A stretch of 41,598 nucleotides of DNA from CAXSEF01 sp050955025. Its GTDB lineage: Bacteria > Pseudomonadota > Alphaproteobacteria > Acetobacterales > Acetobacteraceae. The notes beneath the pieces are model-generated. The model ran no database searches. It was not told the DNA's origin and worked only from the letters and a program-made list of their open reading frames with translations. The stretch spans positions 1 to 41,598 of the forward strand of contig JBPBQX010000105.1 of assembly GCA_050955025.1 (NCBI GenBank). The letters run 5' to 3'. The position numbers and the translations under genes were made by a program. Shown here in pieces: positions 25,277 through 32,813 of this stretch (within the stretch, counting starts at the first letter, position 1; the number at the start of each line of letters is the position of its first letter).

Positions 25277-25819
25277 CTACCTCCGGCGCGGGAAGTCGTT
25301 AGCCGCCGGCGGCGTGGGCACGATGCCGGCCTGCCTCGCGGCGTCGAGCACGAACTGCGCAGCGACCTTGCCTCGAGCTGCGGCGTCGAGCCGGGCGCCG
25401 GGCTTCGCGACCATGGTTTCCAGCAGTCGAATCGCCGACTTCCGGCCGAGCGTCGTGGTGCCGAGTACCTGGACCGCGGCGCCGGGGATGCCGAGGCGCA
25501 CACCGGCGTCATAGATCGCCTCGCACCTGGCCGTTGCGCGCCGGCGCGCGGCCGCAAGCTCGCCGTCGCTGTCGTCATCCTCGTCGTCGTCTTCATCCTC
25601 CTCAGCAGGGTCCGGCTTCTTGCTCAGATCCTGGCCGCAGGTGGCGCAGAACGCCCACTCGGGCTGCACGGGTTCGGCACACGCTGTGCAAAGCGGGCCA
25701 TCCGCGGCCTCGCCCGTCGCTGCACCAGATCGAGGCGCGGGCGCGGCAGGGATGGGCTGGGAGGCTTTTCCCAGCCGCCGCACGAAGACGTTGAAAGGTG
25801 ATCCGGTAGTTCTGGCCAT
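25277..25819 (-). CDS. Zinc-ribbon protein with acidic linker, upstream of tape measure
   Basis: A 180-residue protein in three parts. A basic N-terminus is followed by a double-CxxC zinc ribbon (PLCTACAEPVQPEWAFCATC, about residues 42-61). An extremely acidic linker (EEDEDDDEDDDSDGE) comes next. The helical C-terminal domain (AIYDAGVRLGIPGAAVQVLG; RKSAIRLLETM) resembles the C-terminal parts of some phage head-maturation or scaffold proteins, but I cannot name the family. Its stop is 5 bp from the tape-measure start, so they are coexpressed. It may take the place of a tail-assembly chaperone. No comparable protein is known to me in that position. Confidence 0.6.
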   Translation of the reverse strand: MARTTGSPFNVFVRRLGKASQPIPAAPAPRSGAATGEAADGPLCTACAEPVQPEWAFCATCGQDLSKKPDPAEEDEDDDEDDDSDGELAAARRRATARCEAIYDAGVRLGIPGAAVQVLGTTTLGRKSAIRLLETMVAKPGARLDAAARGKVAAQFVLDAARQAGIVPTPPAANDFPRRR

Positions 25820-25861
25820 AATTCGAGCTCCGCACCCGCAACAACAAATTATAGAGGCTTC

Positions 25862-25981
25862 ATGACGGCAGACAAAGCAATTACTCTGCTTTTGTTCGGA
25901 AATATTCTCTTAGTAACCGCCCTACTCACTAGATCAGAAAAACAGAGCCCCGGACTATTGCGTTCTGGGACTGCTGCTTAG
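25862..25981 (+). CDS. Possible 39-residue single-pass membrane peptide
   Basis: An ATG preceded by GAGG four bases upstream opens a 39-codon frame: MTADKAITLLLFGNILLVTA, then LLTRSEKQSPGLLRSGTAA. Residues 6-22 form one membrane-spanning helix. Base composition is lower in GC than in the flanking genes. Such small membrane peptides occur in mobile elements as holin-like or toxin-like proteins, but nothing specific identifies this one. The remainder of the 25820-26307 gap holds no other convincing gene. Confidence 0.3.
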   Translation: MTADKAITLLLFGNILLVTALLTRSEKQSPGLLRSGTAA

Positions 25982-26259
25982 TTCAAGCCCAAAAACCCGT
26001 TCCCTGGCTGCCTATCAACCTGACGACAGCGTCTTGTCTGAATCCGCCTCGAATGCGTCGAGGGCTCCGTTGCTCAAAGGCGTTGAAGGCTAGAGCGCGG
26101 GCTGTTGTCGTTGTTGTAACTGGTCGCAGTTTTTGCTTCGCGAAAAGAAAAACATACGGTGCCAAATGCCCGCAAATGACCCCACCCCCTCTGGAAGGAC
26201 CCGCGACCTTCCTGCATGGCTCCCCGCCCCACCATCCGCCGGGTGCATGGCTGGGATCC

Positions 26260-26277
26260 CCCGCCCTCGAGGGCGGG
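26260..26277. terminator. 18-bp perfect palindrome, possible terminator
   Basis: CCCGCCCTCGAGGGCGGG is perfectly self-complementary and lies 31 bp after the stop of the minus-strand gene at 26308. No clear T-run follows on the minus strand, so termination is uncertain; a protein-binding role is also possible. Confidence 0.35.
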
Positions 26278-26307
26278 TCGCTGCCAGCCGGCAAGGCGTC
26301 GGCCGGA

Positions 26308-26916
26308 TCACCCGCCCAGGTTCAGCAGGGCGCTGTCCAACAGGTTCGAGACGTATGCCTGCGCGGGTGCCGTCACACCTGCCGAGGCAGCGCCGGACGC
26401 TGGCGCCGCGACCGTGGGAATGCTCAGCGCATCCGCCGGTGAGAGCACGGACCCAGCAACCGCCTGGTTGAACCCCTGATACGCAAGGTATGCGGATCGG
26501 CGGAGCGCAGCACCCTGCACCAGCTCTGCCATGACAGTTGGGAAAGTCTGAATGCGCCAAGTCCCGTAAGCAGCGATGCTGGTTTCTGCCTGCTGCGCTG
26601 CCGCGGTCAGCGATGCGACCGCGGCGTTGGCTTCGGCTGGCACCACCTCGGCGTTGAGCTCTGCCAGCCACGCCTCGACGCGGGCCAGGTCCTGCGTGGT
26701 CTCTGCGAGCGCAGCCTGTGCCGCAGCGATCGTGGGTGCATCGCCGGTCTGCAGAACCACCTGGGCGGCTGCAGCGGCTTGCGTGCCCTGCTGGAGGTAG
26801 AGGCTCGCGCGCTTGGCCACGGTGGCAGCGATCGCGGCGCGCAGGCTTGCCGCGGTGCCGTCGGCAGGCTGCAGGCCGGCCAGCACGGACAAGGTCGGGG
26901 AAACGGTCTGGGACAT
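26308..26916 (-). CDS. Element structural-type protein, paralogue of the next gene
   Basis: A 202-residue Ala-rich helical protein. Its start (LSVLAGLQPADGTAASLRAA) and the pattern AKRASLYLQQGTQAA, LARVEAWLAELNAEVVP, TFPTVMAELVQGAALRRSAY align by eye with the product of 26979-27599. The helical repeats suggest a coiled-coil protein, and the Ala-rich middle could assemble. I do not recognise a family. The ATG (26916) has CCGGAG upstream. It lies 62 bp from its paralogue, in the same direction, between the primase gene and the tail cassette. A virion, scaffold or replication-accessory role is equally possible. Confidence 0.5.
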   Translation of the reverse strand: MSQTVSPTLSVLAGLQPADGTAASLRAAIAATVAKRASLYLQQGTQAAAAAQVVLQTGDAPTIAAAQAALAETTQDLARVEAWLAELNAEVVPAEANAAVASLTAAAQQAETSIAAYGTWRIQTFPTVMAELVQGAALRRSAYLAYQGFNQAVAGSVLSPADALSIPTVAAPASGAASAGVTAPAQAYVSNLLDSALLNLGG

Positions 26917-26978
26917 TTTCAGTTCTCCGGAGCTGTGGGTCGGAAGTCAGTCGGCGGCGCCAGGCGCTGCAGGTTCGA

Positions 26979-27599
26979 TCAGCCGAAGGCGATGATCCGC
27001 TCGGCTGCGCGCATGATCTCCGGCAGCATCGCCGCCACCTGCTGCTCGCCGCTCAGCGTGGTGGTGATGCGGGCCGTGGCGGAGAGCGGCGGCGTGACGT
27101 CGGGCAGCGTCGCGGCCAGCTCGGGCGGCAGGCCCGACGAGTGCAGCGCGTGGACGTAGGCCTGATGGGTCGCCTTGGCGCTGAGGCGGATGCGCGCGCC
27201 CTCGAGCAGCTGCTGCGTGATCTCCGGGATCGCCGTGGCCATCCAGGCGCGGCATTCGGCGGTCTGCTCGTTCGTGTGCTGGGCCTGTACCGCCAGCCGC
27301 TGCAGCTTCTCCTCGTGCTGCGCCGGGACCAGGCGCGTGCGCAGCTCGACCAGCAGCGCGTCGATGCGGACGACGTCGCGATCCGTGGAACGCACCTCTG
27401 CCTCGACCTGGTCGAGCGCCGCATCGTCATCGGTTTCGAGTGTCAGCCGCGGGATGCTGGCGGCGAGCTGGTCGCGATGGGCATGCGCGGCGGCACGCTT
27501 GCCCATCGCCCGCGCGATGGCGTCGCGGATGGAGGCGGCGGTGTCGTCGATCGGGCGGAGATCGGCGAGGATCGAAGGTGTGGTGGTAGGTTTGGCCAT
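26979..27599 (-). CDS. Helical element protein downstream of the iteron region
   Basis: A 206-residue, mostly helical protein with little hydrophobic character. The opening PSILADLRPIDDTAASIRDA and the following AMGKRAAAHAHRDQL align with VLAGLQPADGTAASLRAA and AKRASLYLQQG in the 26308-26916 product, showing a tandem duplication. VRSTDRDVVRIDALLVELRT and RLVPAQHEEKLQRL form a coiled-coil-like middle. The ATG at 27599 follows AGGA and is preferred over the longer frame to 27656. It is the first gene after the candidate origin repeat, in the same direction as the primase gene. Function unknown. Confidence 0.5.
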   Translation of the reverse strand: MAKPTTTPSILADLRPIDDTAASIRDAIARAMGKRAAAHAHRDQLAASIPRLTLETDDDAALDQVEAEVRSTDRDVVRIDALLVELRTRLVPAQHEEKLQRLAVQAQHTNEQTAECRAWMATAIPEITQQLLEGARIRLSAKATHQAYVHALHSSGLPPELAATLPDVTPPLSATARITTTLSGEQQVAAMLPEIMRAAERIIAFG

Positions 27600-27707
27600 G
27601 GTGGTTCCTGGAGCTGGCGGGCGGGATCGGGCGCGGCGGCGAAGTGCTGCCATCACGGGGGATCACGGCCAGCGCGCCATTGGAGTCCGCGTGTCCCCCG
27701 CTGCTTT

Positions 27708-27836
27708 TGGTGACTGTGGTGACTATGGTGACCGGCTTTCAGCCCGACCCTTATAAGTGTCATGTTGCACAAGCAGAACGGTGACAGTTCCCGCGGGGTA
27801 GCGAAAACACAGTCACCATAGTCACCACAGTCACCA
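27708..27836. repeat. 25-bp inverted iteron array, candidate replication origin
   Basis: The left arm (27708-27732) has three tandem 9-bp units TGGTGACTG, TGGTGACTA and TGGTGAC. The right arm (27812-27836) is its exact reverse complement over 25 bp. An isolated GGTGACAG lies between them at about 27780, in a spacer that includes the AT-rich CCCTTATAAGTG. The array starts immediately after the primase-helicase stop. Phage P4 has GGTGAACA-type iterons recognised by its primase-helicase, which is a plausible parallel. Confidence 0.65.
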
Positions 27837-27837
27837 C

Positions 27838-30480
27838 TCATGCCGCCCTCACAGCCCAGCGTGCGCCTCCGCCATGAGCAACGCCGGCACGCTTAATGCG
27901 CAGTCCGCCGACGATCCGACCCTCATGATCCATCAGCCACTTGCCCAGCCGCCGCGTGCTGATCGCCCCTCGATCACCCGCAATCCGAAGCAGCGCATCG
28001 CGCAGTTCCGGCGCGGCGAAATCGGCCGGCTCGCCCATCTGCGTCGGTGCACGCCGTGAAGCCTCGTCCGCGATGTCGCGCGCCGTGCGTCCATCAGTGC
28101 CGACATGCTGCTGCCACAGCGTCAGCACCTCGCGCATCTCGGTGAGCTCCGGATCATCCTCCCGTGCCGCCTCCATTGACGTGCACGGGTCGGCTTCCCC
28201 CAGCCACACCAAGGCCGAGCGCACCAGGGCGGACCAGTCCTCGAACGACGCCAGCGCCGGCAGCAGCCTTGGACGCCCGGCGGCGAGGTAGGCCCGCACG
28301 ATCGTGAGGCACGCGCCGACGTAGCGCCCGCGGTCCGCCAGCACCTCGGCCACCGGATCCTGCGCGAACTGGCGCAGCTCCGGCCGTTCCATCTCGGCGT
28401 CGAGTTCCGACACCAGGGAACGGCGCACCATGTCGCCGCGCACCCGCAGCGCGTTGCCCGTCGCGAAGATGCAGGCGCGGGACTCGATCTCGATGATGTC
28501 GGACCGGCCAAGCGGACGCACCCGGATCAGCGGGCGTTCCACCGCTTGGCAAAGGATGTCGCCGCCCAGCTCGCCGTTGACGTTGTCCAAACTGACGATC
28601 GGGAACGCTGCCAGCAGCAGCCCGACCAGTCGCTTCTCCGTCTCTTCTGCGCTCGCTGCGGCGGCCACCACCGGGCAAGGTCGGCCGGTCGCGATCGCGC
28701 TTGACAGGTCCACCAGGTAGCTCTTCCCGGTGCCTGCCGTGTGCGCCTTGATCGCGTGCAGCGGCGCTACGCTCAGCGCGCCTCGCACCACGGGCGTGAT
28801 GAGCAGGGACAGGGCCACGGCGCGGTCGACGTCGGACTTGAACGGGAACCCGACAAGCAGTGCCCGCAGGCTGGCGAGAGCCGCCGCGGCGTCGGCCGGT
28901 GTCGGCTTACCCGGCATCGCAGGCAGGCGCAGGGCAGGGTCAGGGACGTGGTACAGCCGGGTGGTGGCATCGTAGCCGGCCGCGGTAAGCACGGTGCCGT
29001 CCGGGCGCAGGGTGGGCGTTGTCACCACGCCGGCCAGCCGCGGCAGCTTCCACTTGCCGATCCGGCTGAGCAGGACAGCGGCGACCATCATGGGCGGGTC
29101 GGTCGGCAGCCACGCCTCGGACCGCTTGTCGAACCGCACCCATTGAGCAACGGCACTGAACAGGTCGATCATCGCCGGCTGGCTCAGCTCCGTGAGCCCG
29201 GCCGCCACCGTCATCCGCCCGCGCGAAGCCGGCACCTCGGTGATGACCGGCTGCACCAGCGTGGTGCCGCGCTGGAACACCGGCAGGCCCGACGCCTTCA
29301 CCACCGCCTCGGCCTGCGTCGCCAGGCGGTCCAGCCGGCCGGCCGCCACCTGGATCACCGGGCGCGGATCATCGGTCGGGTCGGGTGCGTCCTCAGCAGC
29401 CTGCGCCAGCTTGCGCTGCCGCTTCTCCCACCACCCCAACTCCGCCGGCTGCTTGCCCAGCTTCTCGCACAGCCAAAACGCTGCAGCCTTGGCGTCCGGC
29501 GCGCCGCCGTGCTCGAGGGCAATGTCGACCGGGCTGCACCCTTGCCGCGTGCCGAAATCCTGCGCGCCCTCTGGGTGAACGCTGATGTCTTCCTCGAGCT
29601 GGCGGCCAAGCTCCTCGGAGCTGATGCGCCACGCGCCGGTGCCTGTTTGATGCTCGGCACGCGGGAAGATCGCCGGCAGCCACGCTGCGATATTCGCCAG
29701 CGCCGCGGTGTTCACCTTCTGGAAGAACTCGCCATCCCGGGTGCCGCCTTGCGCCTCCCTAGCGGCACCAGCCGGCGCCGCGGCCACGCGGATCGGAACC
29801 GCTGCACCAGGTGCACCCGCAGCTTCCCTGGCGATCTCCTTCTCCGTCCGGCCGCCGGCCGCGCGCAGCACCGCCTCCGTCGCCGCCACGAAGCGGCGCA
29901 GCAGCTCCTCGGAGACGATCGGCAGCTCCTCGAGCGGCACACCCTGCGGCGTGCTCTCGGGCCAGCTGTAGGCCTGCCGGGTGTCGGGATGGATGCCGTG
30001 CGAGACGAACTGCTGCCCGGCGCCGAGCACTTCGACCTGCGCCTTTGCATCCCCGGGTAGCACCAGCTCCGGCGTCTCCATCTTCCGCAGCGGTGTCTCG
30101 GCCCGGTAGCAGCGCAGCCACTTCGGAGCCCGGCCGATGCGGACCAGCGGCGTCCAACCCAGCATCTCCTCGGCGAGTTGCGCCACCTGGTCGGCCAGTT
30201 CCGGCGCTAGGATGTCGCCGTCGACGGCGATCAGCGTCCCGGTCAGAAGCCCCGTGTTGGTGCAGTCCGGCTGCGTCGTCTGCCAGGACCGGACCATCGT
30301 GTCGTCGGCGTCGGCACAGGCCTGGCACCAGTCCTTCATCACCGGGCGCTTGCCGGCAGAGCTGACGCGCATGGTGGGCGAGCTGACAGGGACGGGCAGG
30401 TAGCCACCGCTCCGAAGCGCGAGGCGCAGCGCCGTCAGGTTGCTGTCGACGGGTGCCGCAATGGTGCCGATCGCGTTCAA
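27838..30480 (-). CDS. Primase-polymerase/helicase replication protein of the element
   Basis: An 880-residue two-part enzyme. The N-terminal portion resembles an archaeo-eukaryotic-type primase-polymerase domain: ALRSGGYLPVPVSS, GKRPVMKDWCQACADADD, NTGLLTGTLIAVDGDIL (acidic metal site), QFVSHGIHP. The C-terminal ATPase has Walker A AHTAGTGKSYLVDL (about residue 583), Walker B FPIVSLDNVNG, and the sensor-like CIFATGNALRVRGDMVRRSL. Such proteins prime and unwind DNA for autonomous replication of phages, plasmids and P4-like satellites. The TTG at 30480 is chosen because its TTGA overlaps the upstream stop, continuing the chain of coupled genes; no start codon nearby is stronger. The iteron array lies directly downstream. 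Confidence 0.75.
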   Translation of the reverse strand: MNAIGTIAAPVDSNLTALRLALRSGGYLPVPVSSPTMRVSSAGKRPVMKDWCQACADADDTMVRSWQTTQPDCTNTGLLTGTLIAVDGDILAPELADQVAQLAEEMLGWTPLVRIGRAPKWLRCYRAETPLRKMETPELVLPGDAKAQVEVLGAGQQFVSHGIHPDTRQAYSWPESTPQGVPLEELPIVSEELLRRFVAATEAVLRAAGGRTEKEIAREAAGAPGAAVPIRVAAAPAGAAREAQGGTRDGEFFQKVNTAALANIAAWLPAIFPRAEHQTGTGAWRISSEELGRQLEEDISVHPEGAQDFGTRQGCSPVDIALEHGGAPDAKAAAFWLCEKLGKQPAELGWWEKRQRKLAQAAEDAPDPTDDPRPVIQVAAGRLDRLATQAEAVVKASGLPVFQRGTTLVQPVITEVPASRGRMTVAAGLTELSQPAMIDLFSAVAQWVRFDKRSEAWLPTDPPMMVAAVLLSRIGKWKLPRLAGVVTTPTLRPDGTVLTAAGYDATTRLYHVPDPALRLPAMPGKPTPADAAAALASLRALLVGFPFKSDVDRAVALSLLITPVVRGALSVAPLHAIKAHTAGTGKSYLVDLSSAIATGRPCPVVAAAASAEETEKRLVGLLLAAFPIVSLDNVNGELGGDILCQAVERPLIRVRPLGRSDIIEIESRACIFATGNALRVRGDMVRRSLVSELDAEMERPELRQFAQDPVAEVLADRGRYVGACLTIVRAYLAAGRPRLLPALASFEDWSALVRSALVWLGEADPCTSMEAAREDDPELTEMREVLTLWQQHVGTDGRTARDIADEASRRAPTQMGEPADFAAPELRDALLRIAGDRGAISTRRLGKWLMDHEGRIVGGLRIKRAGVAHGGGARWAVRAA

Positions 30481-30977
30481 TGCAGCACCGCAGGACGCAC
30501 CGGGTGCACGCCCCCGTTTGGCGGCCGGTAGCCGATGCGTGGCAGCGGCGCGAGGAACGCACCCCAAGCGTCCACCAGGCTCGAGGTCGTCTCGACCAGC
30601 GCCAGGCGCCCGACCAGCTCGGCCGTCACCAGGGCGCCGCGATAGTGCTCCGGCGCGCCACCGGCTCCATGCACGACGGCAGCCCCGGCCCATTCCTTCA
30701 GCTTGCGCGCGCACCGCCAGCGGCCGGGCCCGAATGTCGGCTCGCCGTATCCGGGATCGCCTCCCAGCAGCACGACGGCAGGGCGGGTAAGCCGCGCGAT
30801 TGTGTCGGTCGGCCAGGGCGTGCTGGGCGTGGTGACGTAGACCAGCGCGATCCGGCCTGCGGCCGCGGCGGCATACAGCGGGGCTTGCGCCGCCCCGATC
30901 TGCGCCAGCTTGTCGGCGACGGCCTGGATGGCGTCGCGACTGCTCACCTTGAGGTCGGGCCCGTTCGCGCCGTTCAC
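30477..30977 (-). CDS. Hypothetical protein coupled to the primase gene
   Basis: A 166-residue protein. The middle (RPAVVLLGGDPGYGEPTFGP; RWRCARKLKEWAGAAVVHGA) and its continuation GGAPEHYRGALVTAELVGRL suggest a Rossmann-like alpha/beta domain; I have seen similar sequences as uncharacterised proteins in alphaproteobacterial elements. The GTG start is fixed by the GTGA overlap with the upstream gene, although the frame is open further. Its own stop overlaps the primase-helicase start. Because four genes in a row are joined this way, their products are likely made in similar amounts and may act together in replication or its control. Function unknown. Confidence 0.55.
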   Translation of the reverse strand: MNGANGPDLKVSSRDAIQAVADKLAQIGAAQAPLYAAAAAGRIALVYVTTPSTPWPTDTIARLTRPAVVLLGGDPGYGEPTFGPGRWRCARKLKEWAGAAVVHGAGGAPEHYRGALVTAELVGRLALVETTSSLVDAWGAFLAPLPRIGYRPPNGGVHPVRPAVLH

Positions 30978-31462
30978 GCTCGGCCGCCAGTCGGGTGCGT
31001 GACCACTATTGGGCGCAAACTCAGGTCCGGCCAAACCTTGCGCAGTGCCGTAACCGCTTTCTCCCGGATTTGCTCCGGCGTGGTGGCACACCGCGGGCAC
31101 ACCGCGATGGCGAGGCCGCTTGTGGGATTTTCACGTGATGCCTCGACAACAGCGAAGGCGAACGCGGTCTTTTTCAACAGCGGTCTTGGGCAGGCCGCGC
31201 AATGCATCGGCGATCGTCGCGGGGCTGCAGTGATACGACGCACGGCGTCCTCGACGGTGGCCAGCACCCTGATGGCGTCCGGGTCACCGGCGGTAGCTTC
31301 CTCGACGACGAAGGCGAGATCGGCAGGCCGCACGATCATCGTATGGAGAACGCCGCCGGCTTCAGCTCGGATGCGGTGCACGGCGTCCGCGAAAGTGCTG
31401 CTGCCAGCAGCCTCCCGATCGGCGGCGGCCTGTGGCTTCCGCGACCTGGTGCGCGCCGTCAC
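30974..31462 (-). CDS. CxxC/CxxC zinc-finger-like protein (paralogue B)
   Basis: A 162-residue protein. A zinc-ribbon-like C-terminal half has paired motifs MHCAACPRPLLKK and LAIAVCPRCATTPEQIREKA, and the N-terminal half is helical with a His-containing segment (EAGGVLHTMIVRPADLAFVV). The start is the GTG that overlaps the upstream stop (GTGA); the longer frame to 31681 is a shadow of the neighbouring gene. It is a clear paralogue of the upstream product (CAACPQQLL and VCRQCATSRADVHRKAV). Small zinc proteins next to element primases often bind DNA or a partner, but no function can be read here. Confidence 0.55.
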   Translation of the reverse strand: MTARTRSRKPQAAADREAAGSSTFADAVHRIRAEAGGVLHTMIVRPADLAFVVEEATAGDPDAIRVLATVEDAVRRITAAPRRSPMHCAACPRPLLKKTAFAFAVVEASRENPTSGLAIAVCPRCATTPEQIREKAVTALRKVWPDLSLRPIVVTHPTGGRA

Positions 31463-31878
31463 GTCCGGCCACCTGCGGCATGCGCCGAGTCGATGACGCG
31501 CAGACCAAGCGCTTCGATGCGCAACGCCATGACAGCCTTGCGATGCACGTCGGCCCGGCTGGTCGCACACTGGCGGCAGACCGCCAGGGCAGCGCCGCGG
31601 CCGATGCCTTCGCGTTCCGGTAAGGTCACGACGATCGCGCATCGGACGCCTGGGAGAAGCTGCTGCGGGCAGGCCGCACACATCAGCGGCGAGCGAGGCA
31701 GCGCGTCGTCGATGACGTGCAAGGCCTCATTCACAGCAGCCATGAGCAGCGAAGCGCAACGATCGCCTTGCTCCGCCTTCGCGATGTAGCCGAGCGCGTC
31801 GAGCGGGCACACGACAAGCAAATCCGTCGTCCAAATTGCTGCGGTCGGCGCTTGGACAAGGCCGTGCTCGGTTCTCAT
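31459..31878 (-). CDS. CxxC/CxxC zinc-finger-like protein (paralogue A)
   Basis: A 139-residue protein with cysteine pairs in LMCAACPQQLLPGVRC and ALAVCRQCATSRADVHRKAV. It resembles the downstream gene product in both spacing and sequence, so the two arose by duplication. The N-terminal part (IWTTDLLVVCPLDALGYIAK; SLLMAAVNEALHVIDDALPR) is helical. The ATG at 31878 overlaps the stop of the small upstream gene (ATGA), which sets the start. It is the second gene of the coupled run that ends with the primase-helicase. No family is recognised. Confidence 0.55.
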   Translation of the reverse strand: MRTEHGLVQAPTAAIWTTDLLVVCPLDALGYIAKAEQGDRCASLLMAAVNEALHVIDDALPRSPLMCAACPQQLLPGVRCAIVVTLPEREGIGRGAALAVCRQCATSRADVHRKAVMALRIEALGLRVIDSAHAAGGRT

Positions 31879-32069
31879 CGGCCCGCCTCCCGCATGTCGG
31901 TGGCGAGCTGGGCAAGGTATTCCGCTCGGACGTGGTGCCCGTGCTGCAGCTCGACGCCGGCCATGCAGTCGAGCACGGAAGGCGTGAGCGGTCGGGCGAA
32001 GCTGCGGGTAGAAGGCCGTACGGATCCGATGAACGGGACGGACGGGTGGCGGGACGGTTCGGTAAGCAT
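31875..32069 (-). CDS. Small protein heading the coupled replication operon
   Basis: A 64-residue protein: MLTEPSRHPSVPFIGSVRPS, then LTPSVLDCMAGVELQHGHHV and RAEYLAQLATDMREAGR. A ribosome-binding site (GGAG, eight bases before ATG 32069) is clear, and the stop overlaps the next start (ATGA). The C-terminal half forms an amphipathic helix. It is too short to assign, and its role may be regulatory, as operon leaders often are. It lies 139 bp downstream of the excisionase-like gene; that gap contains a GC-rich hairpin (GCCGG and CCGGC around 32176-32199) that could end upstream transcription. Confidence 0.5.
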   Translation of the reverse strand: MLTEPSRHPSVPFIGSVRPSTRSFARPLTPSVLDCMAGVELQHGHHVRAEYLAQLATDMREAGR

Positions 32070-32208
32070 GGCGGCTCTCCAGGGAAAGCCGGCGCGCAGA
32101 AGGAGCTTGAAATCGTGGCAACGGACCGACTAGAACTGCGCCTGCAGGGTGCGTTTCTAAGTTGTCGATCTGTTGCCGGTCCTTTCGCGGGGGCCGGCAG
32201 CTTCGTTT

Positions 32209-32490
32209 CTAGGCAACGGCTTTTGGCGTGATTGTCGGCAGGTTGGCCAGCCACGCGAGGACGCTCTCGCTATCCACGAGCGTCGAGCGGCCGAGCTTCA
32301 CCAAGCGAATGTCCCCGGCGTTAGCGGCCCGATAGATCGTGGACCGGGACACCCCGAAGGCAGCCGGCGCCCGGAACATGGGTACCACGCGAGGTAGTTC
32401 GGGCAGGCGCGCGACTGGGCGCGGAGCCATTTCTGTCATCAAAGCCCGTTTCGACGTCGGCATCGTTGCGTTCCTTGTCCCGCGAGACAT
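32209..32490 (-). CDS. Excisionase/AlpA-like helix-turn-helix protein
   Basis: A 93-residue protein whose C-terminal 60 residues form a HTH_17/MerR-like DNA-binding domain (APAAFGVSRSTIYRAANAGD, then IRLVKLGRSTLVDSESVLAW L). These small winged-helix proteins act as excisionases (recombination directionality factors) or as AlpA-type activators of the integrase. The upstream N-terminus varies in such proteins, and the start may instead be the ATG at 32439 (MTEMAPRP). It lies at the head of the minus-strand replication genes, near an AT-rich control region, as expected for an early regulatory gene. A second HTH_17-like protein is encoded at 34830-35141. Confidence 0.65.
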   Translation of the reverse strand: MSRGTRNATMPTSKRALMTEMAPRPVARLPELPRVVPMFRAPAAFGVSRSTIYRAANAGDIRLVKLGRSTLVDSESVLAWLANLPTITPKAVA

Positions 32491-32813
32491 CCCAGCGGTT
32501 CAGAGCAGTATCTGCGACCGTGTCACGGTCCGTCCCACGCGCTTTTACGCGATAGAATGTCAGTGAATTACCAATAATAACGAGCATATAAGGCCGCTAG
32601 ACTAAACTATTGACCTTTACCCGCCCACTTCTGAGATTGATTGCGATTGCATCCGCTCAAAAATTATCCATCCTGCGGTCTTTAGTGTCGTTCTTGGTGA
32701 CCGCTTCGTGCCACCGCGTCGGAAATCTGGTTGGCGTCCCCTGCCGTCTCTTATCGTCCGGCCCGTGCTACTTGTTTGCGCTTGCGCGACACGGCTTGGT
32801 CCGGCCTGCGTCG
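32491..32813. other. AT-rich intergenic control region
   Basis: About 320 bp without a convincing gene. The part from 32560 to 32660 is distinctly AT-rich (AATTACCAATAATAACGAGC and ACTAAACTATTGACC). It lies upstream of the minus-strand replication operon and downstream of the twin-arginine gene pair, so it probably holds the early promoter. A plus-strand frame at 32610-32831 lacks a plausible start signal and protein-like character. Confidence 0.4.

Noticed and set aside
26101..26160. Possible mobile-element end or terminator around TTTTTGCTTCGCGAAAAG
   Set aside because: Only a short imperfect hairpin with no partner repeat or flanking duplication.
27653..27841. 62-codon minus-strand frame overlapping the primase stop by ATGA
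   Set aside because: It consists mainly of translated iterons (GDCGDYGD and HHSHHSH), so the apparent protein is likely a by-product of the repeat; the ATGA overlap may be chance.
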